This document shows, one piece after another, positions 24,001-33,340 of a stretch of 64,000 nucleotides of DNA. The stretch's first letter is position 1; every line of letters begins with the position of its first letter. The translations under genes were made by a program, and so were the position numbers. Under the pieces are notes generated by a model. The model ran no database searches. It was not told the DNA's origin and saw nothing but the letters and a program-made list of their open reading frames with translations. The DNA comes from Glandiceps talaboti. Its lineage: Eukaryota > Hemichordata > Enteropneusta > Spengelidae. The stretch covers positions 6,617,501-6,681,500 of the forward strand of contig NC_135556.1 in assembly GCF_964340395.1 (NCBI RefSeq), read 5' to 3'.

Positions 24001-27000
24001 CGAACAAAAAAAACGCCTACTCTTGGCCAAATCAACATATAACTCACATACCCAATGTTTTGGCTGATAATACGTCATAAGGGTAGGGATTTGATGTCTA
24101 TGGTTTCTGAAAATGAACTTACCCATCCATAATCATGGCATCAAGAGTAGCTTCACCGTTTTCATCTACCCTGTAATATAAAATATACATCAAATGTTGT
24201 AAATACCTCGGCATAATAAAATTGTCTGTGTACATATTAATTATCGTGGTCACTGTCACTGATAATCGACTTGTAAACGTATTTGCTGGTATTTGCGTTT
24301 GTATTTAAACGCGTAAGCAAGCTTATATGCAATTTATCATCGCACTGTACATGTACAGTACAGTACAGTACAGTACAGTATGGTACAGCCTACAGGACAG
24401 TACGTTACGTTACGTTACGTTACGGTATGGTACGGTGCAGTACAGTACAGTACAGTACAGTACAGTACAGTACAGTGCAGTGCAGTACAGTACAATACAG
24501 CCTACAGGACAGTACGTTACGTTACGTTACGTTACGTTACGTTATGGTACGGTGCAGTACAGTACAGTACAGTACAGTACAATACAGTACAGTACAGTAC
24601 AGTGCAGTGCAGTACAGTACAGTACAGCACTGTAGTACAGTGCAGAGAAGTGCAGTGCAAGACAGTTCAATTCATTTCAGTATGGTACGGTATGATATAG
24701 CGTTGTGTTGTGTTGTGTTGTGTTGTGTTGTGTTGTGTTGTGTTGTGTTGTGTTGTTTTTGGAAGTATCATACTTTAACTTCGTCAATAGATACTTACTT
24801 TCCTTCATATCCAACACTGTATCGACATACAGACGGATAGTCTTCACAAAACGTACATCCATTTTCTACAGCGTCCAGTGCACTTCCCCCTTCCATCAAT
24901 GTATTGTATGCTGAGAGGTGATTGAAGAAAGTGGCGATCAGTTTTATATTTTCACGAAATATTCTACATTTCGCCGGGTTAAATTTGGTAAAAAGTATGC
25001 AAAATGTATATATTAATTGATCATTCATTGACAACTACACGTGACCAACTTAAAGTAGTGCCAGTGGCACCGCAGCATAGTTGAGTATTGTATTGGGTTG
25101 ATTCCATTTTGTTACTACAGAGCAGCTGAATAATTAATATTGTTTGCAGTTGACAGTGTCATTAACGACTGTGGCTTTCCTGGTTTCGATATAAGCACCT
25201 AGAAGTGTACCCGAAAAATTATTGGCACCATGTCTGAACATATAATTATAAATGCTGCACCCTACTCTGAACCATTCCAATCAGAGTGTAATCATGCAAA
25301 TCAACGTCAACGTCCAAATAATAGATACGACAAAATCAACCCATCACGTGACGCCAATTCAACTGCCTGTCACAAGATCATTAGTCGGTCCAGGGTAGAG
25401 GCTAGAAACTATTATTGTCAGTCAAAATAACAGTAAGTAAAGTCAGTATGATATAGACTGTATTTATATCATATCAATACATAGTTTTAGCTTGTTTCTG
25501 TCCAAAATGATCTTGCCTAAGTGAGATTGCAGGATTGTATCCACGGAAACGAAGCCAACAATGTACCATTCGGAATGCAATGCATTGAGAACTGTGAATA
25601 ATATCGCCGTATTAAAGTGAGAACAAAAACGGTTGGCATTTCGACTAGATTCGACAAGTGTGACGTGATATATTTTCTTCACTGATAATATTACGACTTT
25701 GTATAAATCAGTCTCGAACTAATGTTTAATCATATAAGTTAATTATACACTCATAGAAGAGAGTAATACCTGAAATATGTTTTAGTGTCTCTGAAGACAA
25801 ACAAAACAGGGACATTGCTAAGATGGTTAGAATCTAGATTAATAAAAGAGTATTATAATTAATCAATTGCCCTTGTCCTGTTCTCCTAAAGAAATAACTC
25901 GTCTAAGACAACATACTAACAATAATGAAGATTAAATTGAGTTGAGACGAGGGACACAATTGAGTGTTTTGGAGAATCTAGACATGGTTTATAAGAACCG
26001 TTTGTAAAATGTTCTTACAGTGTGTTGGGTCAAAATCCACAAATGATAGCCATTATGTAGTATCTCGTTATATTTTATCACCATGGAGATGTAAAATATG
26101 CGATTTATGTGGTTCTTAATCGACAGCCATTAGCTCCAAAGCCACCCTTATATATCTATGCTCTTTTTTTTGCAGCCAATTTAATGTTCATTGTAAAATA
26201 AAACCGTGACAAACACTGCAATTTTCTTATTCTAGCTGATGGTCGACAGCAAAGTAAGAGAAAAAAAATAAAGACATCACGTTGACCCGTTTACATCGCT
26301 CCTCGTACCCTGGTTATCTCAACTACTGTGTACATGAGATAAATGGAGTACCTAGAGCGCTGTAAAGAGGCTAATCGCGCATATAAAGTTGCTGGATTTT
26401 TCACAAAGTTATCAGTTTATTGAAACTGATAACCTCTCGCACTTCACAACCATAAAGAGATCAGGATATAAGCTATCTACATTCCCACATCAAAAACACA
26501 AATAGGGCAACTGATAAAATAAAAATGTTGTCGGGACACAGTCTATCATGTAAATATAATTTACTGTTTTTAATGTTCAGATCATGGCACAGCCTTGTAA
26601 ATCACCAACGAGTAAGTAAGTAGATTGTGACTATATTGAACTCAGTGTAGCTTAACCATGTCCATAGATTAAATTAATAGGTGCACTTAATGTCAATTTG
26701 CAAATTCCGGAAGATTAGGGTGGAGACGCTCATCAGCGGTTGCTATATATTTGCTAAGAAAAAACCATATAATGCATAACTGATCATAATGAGTCAATAC
26801 CAGAGATAATACGGATGGCTAGAGGCTATCCGGGGCTCCGAATTTTAAAATCTCTCTTCACTTCGCTATCTTGGTAACACTGACAGATTCGAAGCCACCG
26901 TGGCCACGGATACCGTCTAGATTAAAGTGCGCATATTTGGGGTGTAAATTAAAATGAGTTCCCGCGGAGGTGGGATATTTTTTCTGCAATATAAGGATAA

Positions 27001-29336
27001 TATATATAAAGAAATATGCGACAATGCGATAGAAGTTTTTTGTCACAAACACTATTGGCCCGGGACTACCACATGGTGTGTGTGGGGGGGGGGGAGATAA
27101 TATTGATGATCACCAGATTTAAACTGAATGCCCGATCCGTAAGGGTGATCTTGCAATTTCATGATTTATGCAAGAAATTTAGCTCTACATCTGTGATTTT
27201 TTTTGAAGTCTCAGTGAGTTATTATCAAAAATGTTGTTCAATGCTCGTATCCTATTCTCAACACAGGAAAGCTTGCCATCCTTGACTTTCGTGATCCCCT
27301 ACATTCAGGAGTGTGGACAATTACTTATTGTTTACGAAATCATATATATTACATTACACACATACCATTAACTACATTAAAACAATATTCCATTCACAAC
27401 AACAGTTCCAAGTAAGCTGTCTTTTGAAAATAATGTACCACACATTACACTTAAGAAAAAGAAGGCAATTTAAATTGTGTGATTTTAAGTCATTTCTTCA
27501 GAGTATATATTATTTAGAAAGAAGGGACAGTTTGTCACAATAATTTAATCTAAATACCAATGAATATCACTGCTCAAATTTATAATTTGTTTTTATCAGA
27601 CAAGGACCAAGAACATGAAAATTAGTGAACATATCATTGCATAAAAACTTGGAGAAATCCCAATCTTGTTACCACTTGTTCCATTTTTACCTTCCGTAAG
27701 GAATATTATTAATATTATTAATATTATTCAATATAATTTAAAACATACATTTGCGATACTAAAGCACACCTGTCCTGAAAATATTAATGATGTAGCTTTT
27801 AGTTTTAATAAGTTATTGAAAGAAAAAAATTGTTTCTAGTCAGGAAATGTTGTCTAAAGTGGTACGACGATGCAATTTCTTTTATGTTACTAAGTCTACT
27901 ATTCATTGCAGTCACTGTTCTTTTGATTTAGTACTTTAGTACTTTAGCTGTATTTGGGACAGATGTCAAAGGCTTGTTCATGATTAGTTCTGCAGTTGTC
28001 TTCACTGAAGTGGCAATTAATGTAGGGAGAGTTACGTTTGTGTTTTCCCAGACTAAATTGGCTGGACAAACATGGAAAAAAATTGACTCGGGAAAAGGTG
28101 GGAGTATTTAAGTGATGTGCCCTGATCAGAAACCATTCTCTTTTTTTTCCCTTTAAAACTGTTTCTAGGTTGAGTGCTAAGCTACAATGTTCACATTACA
28201 TGTTCTGGTTGGCCAGGAGATTGCTACAGCAAGGGGCAAACAGCAATCAAGAAAAACTTACAAATGATAGTCATACAAACTTAAAACTAATTTGTATGAA
28301 ATTACTTTTACTGGCTGTGTATAATGTTTTCTTCTGCTATATCAAATGACAGCAATAAACATTGTAAACTTGATACTGAAAGCTGACATTTGATGCCCAT
28401 GATTGTAATTATTTTCAGATTAGCACAACAAGTTATTTATTCTCCATGTCTGACTGGGGAGAAATACATCGACCGCGACCGTCCATGACATGCCAGTGAC
28501 CACTCAGTGTCTAATGATTCGCATGTCACGGTCAACATCATGCAACACGATCCTCTAACACGGCTTTTTTGGAATCAAAATACACATGTTCTCATTTTGT
28601 TTCCGTTTATCTAGCCCATTCACATATTAAAAGCATACTCCATCTTTTAAAACTTGGTTTAAAATAGCTTCTGTGGCAGACAGATGTTTCGATTTCCCGT
28701 AATAAGTTACGGCCCTGAGTGTAAGTATTTCGGTCACGTCAGTAATGAGGTTAGAGGTCACGAGTCTAGTCACGGTAGACAAAACACGTAAAGAGAGACG
28801 TCCATTTCAGCATTTCATCTACCCTGTCTGATGTTTCAATTCAACGGTTGATCAAAGTTGATCTTTTTGTTGCAATGTTCATTTTATAAATAGTACTGTG
28901 CGTTTGTCTCTGTACCTTATGTTTGATGTCAACGACACTGTTCCCTATTGTCGGAGTCAGTTCATTTATCTTTCACGTTAGGTTACACTTGTAAACACAC
29001 AGCGTTGTGGCGCTATAGAAAATCTCAGCCAAGCTAAAGTTGCGAGCAACTCACCATATTGATTGACTATTATGAACAATGCACATATTTCTGCTATCAA
29101 AATTATAGCCTATAGGGGCGCTTTGTCAGTTCAACAACCAGCGGCTCATTATTATATGCTTGCAATCGAAAAACAACAACAACAACAAACGCACACTGTA
29201 CATGTAACCTACCAACATGTGTCGCATTTGGATATTCCCAGGTGACGATAACTACAGGCAACTCGGCAGCCCATCCTGTATTGATACACAGAAGATGAAA
29301 TATTAGCGGTATCACTATACCAGATTTCTCCATCAT
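17837..29336 (-). CDS. AGA: Aspartylglucosaminidase (N4-(beta-N-acetylglucosaminyl)-L-asparaginase), 11 coding exons
   Basis: A lysosomal N-terminal nucleophile hydrolase that cleaves the GlcNAc-Asn bond when N-glycoproteins are degraded. Exons, 5' to 3' on the minus strand: 29213-29336, 24799-24910, 24123-24170, 23821-23933, 22937-23000, 22157-22208, 21002-21116, 20294-20369, 20035-20142, 19661-19794, 17837-18021. All junctions are GT-AG and phases close to 1131 nt (376 residues; human AGA has 346). Visible landmarks are a signal peptide (about 1-24), W33 in [21 protein letters not shown], the autocleavage/nucleophile site HDT-IG with T208, the substrate loop [11 protein letters not shown], and ATGDGD. 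The precursor should self-cleave before T208 into two chains. Oddities: a 4.3-kb first intron, a 1.6-kb last intron with foldback repeats, and an extra hydrophobic C-terminal tail. The family call is very secure; the last exon is slightly less so. Confidence 0.95.
19395..19509. repeat. Foldback repeat, copy 1, in AGA intron 10
   Basis: Begins CTCTATTTTCTTC and ends GAAGAAAATAGAG, with an imperfect inverted interior (TTTATTGTCGTTTGTTCG against CGAAAACAAACGATAAA) and a GGAGTGGGAGGCGGCGATCAC centre. About 31 bp beyond it lies CCACATCAGATCTTAATCAG, which is repeated after copy 2. Confidence 0.65.
19661..19794 (-). CDS. AGA: AGA exon 10
   Basis: Encodes [20 protein letters not shown] and onward to [15 protein letters not shown] (human FFGAVICANVTGSYG). 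The donor is G|GTAAGT. Confidence 0.95.
19883..19956. repeat. Near-perfect hairpin, copy 2 of foldback repeat
   Basis: Arms of about 31-33 bp run from TTGTGACGTTTGATTTGTTC to the complementary GAACAAAACAAACGTCACAA, around an 8-nt loop. The inner stem is GGAGTGATCGCCG/CGGCGATCACTCC. About 41 bp downstream comes CCACATCGGATTTTAATCAG, nearly identical to the sequence following copy 1, so both belong to one family. Confidence 0.8.
20035..20142 (-). CDS. AGA: AGA exon 9: substrate-binding loop
   Basis: Encodes [20 protein letters not shown] then [15 protein letters not shown]. Arg and Asp of RVGD correspond to the human residues that grip the substrate's alpha-carboxyl and amino groups. A foldback repeat copy ends just 11 bp beyond its donor. 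Confidence 0.96.
20294..20369 (-). CDS. AGA: AGA exon 8
   Basis: Encodes [20 protein letters not shown] and HKIPG, the beta-strand pair after the nucleophile (human STNGIKFKIHG). Confidence 0.95.
21002..21116 (-). CDS. AGA: AGA exon 7: autoproteolysis site
   Basis: Encodes [16 protein letters not shown] and ends NHDTIG. T208 of HDT is the predicted N-terminal nucleophile exposed by self-cleavage after D207. The donor follows ATA G. Confidence 0.95.
21244..21345. mobile_element. TAGACTG-type foldback element, degraded right end
   Basis: The left end reads TAGACTACTGTAATGTACG, close to the terminus of the element at 43130 (TAGACTGTAAGATACG). The interior forms an imperfect hairpin (GTGTCGGGACGC...GCGTAGCGACAC) and shares GGCC..TTGAGGGCG with the 43130 element. 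The right terminus has decayed and no target duplication is seen. It lies in AGA intron 6. Confidence 0.5.
22157..22208 (-). CDS. AGA: AGA exon 6
   Basis: A 52-nt exon encoding [17 protein letters not shown] (human: LARNCQPNYWRNV). The acceptor is TATATAG| and the donor GTG|GTAAGT. Confidence 0.88.
22937..23000 (-). CDS. AGA: AGA exon 5
   Basis: Encodes [20 protein letters not shown], matching the human ATTFAQSMGFINEDLST segment. The donor is AG|GTAATC. Confidence 0.9.
23503..23562. repeat. (ATAAT)n tract in AGA intron 4
   Basis: AAT trinucleotides are followed by about 10 ATAAT pentamers. Confidence 0.95.
23821..23933 (-). CDS. AGA: AGA exon 4
   Basis: Encodes [20 protein letters not shown] and the helix that follows, corresponding to human [20 protein letters not shown]. 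The donor is G|GTAAGA. Confidence 0.93.
24123..24170 (-). CDS. AGA: AGA exon 3
   Basis: A 48-nt exon encoding [16 protein letters not shown], equivalent to human [12 protein letters not shown]. The donor is GG|GTAAGT. Confidence 0.93.
24355..24757. repeat. Pentanucleotide arrays (CAGTA)n, (CGTTA)n and (TTGTG)n in AGA intron 2
   Basis: CAGTA runs alternate with CGTTA runs. A boundary segment GCCTACAGGACAGTACGTTA occurs twice, about 117 bp apart, so a compound unit was itself duplicated. A TTGTG pentamer run of about 55 bp follows. The long open frames across it are only repeat translation. Confidence 0.95.
24799..24910 (-). CDS. AGA: AGA exon 2
   Basis: Residues 42-79. Carries [14 protein letters not shown], the most recognisable N-terminal block of the family, and paired cysteines ([11 protein letters not shown]). 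The acceptor is CTCTCAG| and the donor AA|GTAAGT. Confidence 0.95.
24911..29212. other. AGA intron 1 (4.3 kb)
   Basis: I see no exon of another gene. It contains the MITE at 27828-28140. The rest is unique AT-rich sequence with a short poly-G tract near 27086. Confidence 0.6.
27828..28140. mobile_element. MITE copy 2, GAATTGTTTCTGGTCAG family
   Basis: About 313 bp. The left end is AATTGTTTCTAGTCAGGAAA; the right end CTGATCAGAAACCATTCTC is its inverted copy. The flanks are A-rich on the left and T-rich on the right, as in the 32741 copy. It aligns along most of its length with copy 1 (380-685). Confidence 0.78.
29213..29336 (-). CDS. AGA: AGA exon 1: signal peptide and mature N-terminus
   Basis: Encodes residues 1-41: a hydrophobic leader ([19 protein letters not shown]), then [16 protein letters not shown], matching the start of the mature alpha chain. 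Two adjacent ATGs begin it; the first is chosen. The donor is G|GTAGGT. Confidence 0.9.
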
Positions 29337-31136
29337 GAAACCAACGATGTGCAACTGTAGACCACTAAAGGCACACAACTTGAATGTGCAGAAAAAGTAT
29401 GAACAGTGACTCTTTGTTGCTAAAATGTTAGCTGACACCGTAGGCCTGAAATGTACATGTAGCTGAAAGAACTGGTATAGCTTTTATAAGCCACCACCTA
29501 ATATGGAAATTAGATGTCACGTGATGTAGTAGAGAAACACAATCTGTAACATCTGCCATAACTTACTAGTACTAGTAGTACAATTGAATATTGTATTAAC
29601 GTATATATTTAAGACTATTCAATGAAAACCGCAGGTGACTTAAAGGCCCATGATTCACTCCGAGGTTCTCGCATTAATGCTATCTTATCAGTGATCTTAT
29701 ACGAATTAAACAGGAGTCTTTGACATCAAGCATATATTTTGTTTTTGTTGATTTGTGAAGAAAAAAAATACTTTAACAAATACCATAGTCGATCCTGCTA
29801 TATGTAAGCAACGAATGGCACTGTTAACAATGTACTATTTTCGTTTCATTTTATACTAACACAACCTAGTGCAGCGTGCGAAATTAACGCCGGTCCTTCG
29901 GCCCGAGACCAACAGATTTCCGTTCGGACCGACAGTTTTTTCAGAATTACAACAACGTATCGGTCCTTATTATGACCGACTGAAATTTGGAGTAAATAAT
30001 AACATTTATTCAAAGATATATCCAATTTCACCTACATGAATCTGATCTTGTGTTACCTATTTCACAGGGCTATTTCACTCTCGACATGCATCTCGTTCAA
30101 GTCAAGCGACACAGAGCTAGCTCGCTCCGTGTTGTTGTCAATTAAATGTTGATATCATGTCTACATACATGATAGCATTTGCTGTATGAAATTATGTTAG
30201 CAAACACATGATTGGCTGAATTTCTCTTTATTTTTGTCTTGTCTAATCAGAACGTCTTAGACATTCAGACTCATTTTACGCATCCAGCGCATGCGTCTTT
30301 TTCCGCCATGACATCGTAATCATTTTATCATTGTTGTAAAGTTTACTGTTCGAAGTGTATGAAACTTTTAACGTGCTTGAGACAGTTCCACATTGTATTT
30401 ATAAAGTATGTGGCGATATTTAATGAGCTTCCGAAGAAGAAGACGAAACAGACACTGTTTTTTTTAAAGGCTGGTATTAAAGCCGGTAAATGTTAGCGGG
30501 TTTCCCGATCAATTTACCGGATTCCCCCATGTGTGTGGCCATGATCAAAACAAACTGACGGAAAACATATAAACTACTCTGAAAAAAGGCGTTTTAACTA
30601 ATAAGGAAGGCGGGTACACTTCGTAAAATATCTTCAGTACGGTAGTTTTTTTTTGTAAAAATAGTTTTAAAAAATGCGTAGTCTGATTGCTTTCAATTTG
30701 ATGAATATGATGATGTACGTCCTGTCATGTTGTAATCAACGTAAAAACTTAGAAATGTTGCATTTTTGTTGCCATTGTTGTATCTGGAAAATTACTGCAT
30801 CATGCCAAACACGGGTTCATAGTGGATGACACATTACAGTACAGTTACCATATCACGTTCCCACGTCTGAAAAAAAATCGCACTGCACTGTAAGACATGT
30901 TTAGCCATGATAGTTATCTTCATCATGGTCAGATTTCTTACACAAACAACCAGTGACGATACTCAATACACCACGGTAGGGTATACGGGTAGGGCTATGG
31001 GGGGGGGGGGGGTGGCCCTTCTGTAGACGAGGAAGACGAAACCGCTCCGTGTCACTGTGTGGATGGAAATTGAAATAAAGCAAATACACAATTTTCAAGA
31101 GGGATAGTTATGTGACAAAACCTTCTGCTATGATGA

Positions 31137-31418
31137 ATTTGTGGGTCTACGTTCGCTAAGAGTTGGAAAGCTACATCAGCTGTTGCCACATACGATGAAT
31201 CTGACATTGGATTATGTGATTCAGAATTTAGTGAATCGTACAGAGAGGAAGGAGAGGACTGTGATCTCTTAGAGATTGCAGATAATGTAGATTTATTGAT
31301 TCATTCACCCATATTATCTACAATCTATGGATATGTATTTCTATGGTGGAACGAATACATTCAGTCTCAGACCACTATAGTCTATAGGAACAGATTATGC
31401 GAGAATGAATATTCATAG
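31137..31418 (+). pseudogene. Acidic open stretch inside the hAT-like element, unknown
   Basis: A frame open from just after a stop at 31134 to a stop at 31416, with no early ATG. It reads as coding-like acidic sequence (ATYDESDIGLCDSEFSESYR then EEGEDCDLLEIADNVDLL). Because it sits inside a DNA element it could be a remnant of an element-encoded protein. I cannot match it to a hAT transposase domain. Confidence 0.2.
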
Positions 31419-31451
31419 TCTCTGGGTTCATAGTTACAAATGAAAACCTCT

Positions 31452-31518
31452 ACTCACAGAGTCAAAAAGTACTTGCTTGTGAAAATTTACTTCCAAGTTA
31501 TTTTTTGACTCTGTGAGT
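31452..31518. repeat. Short hairpin within the hAT-like element
   Basis: ACTCACAGAGTCAAAAA pairs with TTTTTGACTCTGTGAGT around a loop of about 32 nt. Confidence 0.8.
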
Positions 31519-31939
31519 GTAAATTTTATGAAATAATAGTGGATAGTGAACAATTCGTTGTTCTCTCTTTTACTTTTATATCTAAAGATATGTTGTATCA
31601 TATAAAAGTTCAAAATCATTTAATCTGTAAATGGGGGGGGGGGGGTGTAGATACAGGTCGTGAACGTGAACTGCATTGAGTATGGACCAGCAGTTTTCCT
31701 TAAGGACCAGCAGTATTTGCTACATGTCGGTCCTTATGACCAGTAGTCATTTTCCCTTAAGTTCCCACACTGACCTAGTGTAGAGCATGGTGTCTGAAGG
31801 TTATCCGTGGCATAGTCTCTAGACTACTAAAAACCACCCCTCGCGGTTTATTATACCCCCCCCCCACACACACACACACTTACTCGATTCAGGTTATGAC
31901 ATTATCGACAGCTACCCCCACTCCAACCCCTGTAAAGAT

Positions 31940-31975
31940 CAAACAAACAAACAAACAAACAAACAAACACAAACA
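31940..31975. repeat. (CAAA)n microsatellite
   Basis: About nine CAAA units, the same motif as the one starting near 32637. Confidence 0.95.
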
Positions 31976-32441
31976 AACATGATACGACATGTTGTCTTTT
32001 TGCTGTACTAAGAGTACAACGAATCGTTTAATATCCGCAATAATATATTTTCATGTATATAATATCCTCTGTTATTCACAATGTATTGTACACATGACTT
32101 GTGTTCTAAGAGAGTACATATAGTGTATATTCAGTTGCTATGTCAGCTGTGAACTTGTCAACAATGCTCTGACTCGTGACAGGTCAATTTGAAGCACAAG
32201 TTTATATTCGTGATGGTGAAATTTGGGTATTTATCTTTATATGTTATAGATTAACTATGTATAATGTATGTTATTTACTAACTTCAAATTTCAATTCGTC
32301 ATAAGGTAACTATAACTCTGCACACTTTTGGTACATAAATCTGTTGATATATCTCTAACCGCGTTAATGTCCACAGGAACTTGAAATTGATCAATAAATA
32401 CACAGGCCTAAATACACAAATAAATGAACTAAAAAAACAGA

Positions 32442-32460
32442 TAGATAGATAGATACATAC

Positions 32461-32491
<31 letters not shown>

Positions 32492-32705
32492 TCAGGAGGT
32501 AGATAGATAGATACATACATCCATCCATCCATCCATCCATACATACATACATGCATACATACATACATACATACATACATACATACATACATACATACAT
32601 ACATACATACATACATACATACATACATACATACAATAAACAAACAAACAAACAAACAAACAAATAAATAAATAAATAAATAAATAAACAAATAAATAAA
32701 TAGAT
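32442..32705. repeat. Compound tetranucleotide block: (GATA), (CCAT), (CATA), (CAAA), (TAAA)
   Basis: Five tetranucleotide motifs follow one another, each apparently derived from its neighbour by single-base change. The block ends about 35 bp before the MITE at 32741. Confidence 0.96.
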
Positions 32706-32740
32706 AGATAAAAATTTATATATGACTAGGCAAAAAAAAA

Positions 32741-32923
32741 GAATTGTTTCTGGTCAGGACAGTTTACAGGACCCGATTTTTTATTTATTTATTTATTTAG
32801 TTCTTTAGAGCAAGTGTGTATATGGGGCAGATATTTGCTTGTTCATGTTGTCTCTGCAGTTGTAGTAAGACACTATAACACGGGGTATTTAAGTGATGCG
32901 TGCGCTGACTAGAAACAATTCTC
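32741..32923. mobile_element. MITE copy 3, GAATTGTTTCTGGTCAG family, internally shortened
   Basis: 183 bp. It has the best-preserved termini of the family: GAATTGTTTCTGGTCAG on the left and CTGACTAGAAACAATTCTC on the right, inverted with one mismatch. It retains the TTTAGAGCAA and CTTGTTCATG interior blocks of copy 1 but is about 120 bp shorter. It lies between the tetranucleotide block and an AT array. Confidence 0.85.
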
Positions 32924-32939
32924 CCTTTTTTTGGCCATA

Positions 32940-33040
<101 letters not shown>

Positions 33041-33239
33041 CTCAGTGAGTATCAATCTGCTAAGACAGTGCTCTATACCGCAGTGGCAGAGCGTAATAGT
33101 TTTGTATCAGACAAAACAAAACTATATTTTGAAGGCTTGGGCAAGTTGTTTTGAAAAGTACTTGCCCCAAGGGGCAAGGAGAATTTCTTATGATTATTGA
33201 TCAGGGATGAATTTTTGCCTGTGTTCATGCTGTACTTAT

Positions 33240-33340
33240 AGTGTGAAATGCATGTTAATTTTATGAAACATATATGGTTACGTTCATTATAGGACCACAT
33301 ATAAAAAAATACATGTTGGCAATTTTTATCTTCAAAATTA
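33240..33340 (-). repeat. Dispersed repeat, inverted relative to 36236-36340
   Basis: On the minus strand it reads AAAAATTGCCAACATGTATT ... AATTAACATGCATTTCACAC, matching the plus-strand copy 3 kb away over about 100 bp with a variable middle. Confidence 0.75.

Larger units (their letters stand above)
29872..31772. mobile_element. hAT-like DNA transposon, non-autonomous or decayed
   Basis: 1901 bp. A perfect 8-bp direct repeat ACCTAGTG flanks it (29864-29871 and 31773-31780). The termini are inverted: CAGCGTGCGAAATTAA on the left and, on the complement of the right end, CAGTGTGGGAACTTAA (12 of 16 identical). An 8-bp target duplication with CAGNGTG ends is the hAT pattern. GGACCGA/TCGGTCC motifs recur near both ends. 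A 93-codon acidic open stretch (31137-31418) and an 18-bp-stem hairpin (31452-31518) lie inside. No intact transposase is recognisable. Confidence 0.75.

Noticed and set aside
24283-24840. A 185-codon open frame, among the longest in the window
   Set aside because: Composed almost wholly of pentamer repeat translation inside AGA intron 2, and it overlaps AGA exon 2 on the opposite strand.
28441-28565. Possible hairpin around GACCGT..GACATG
   Set aside because: Pairing is broken after about 12 bp and no flanking duplication is visible.
32299-32691. 130-codon YVCM/YLSI-rich frame
   Set aside because: Translation of the tetranucleotide block.
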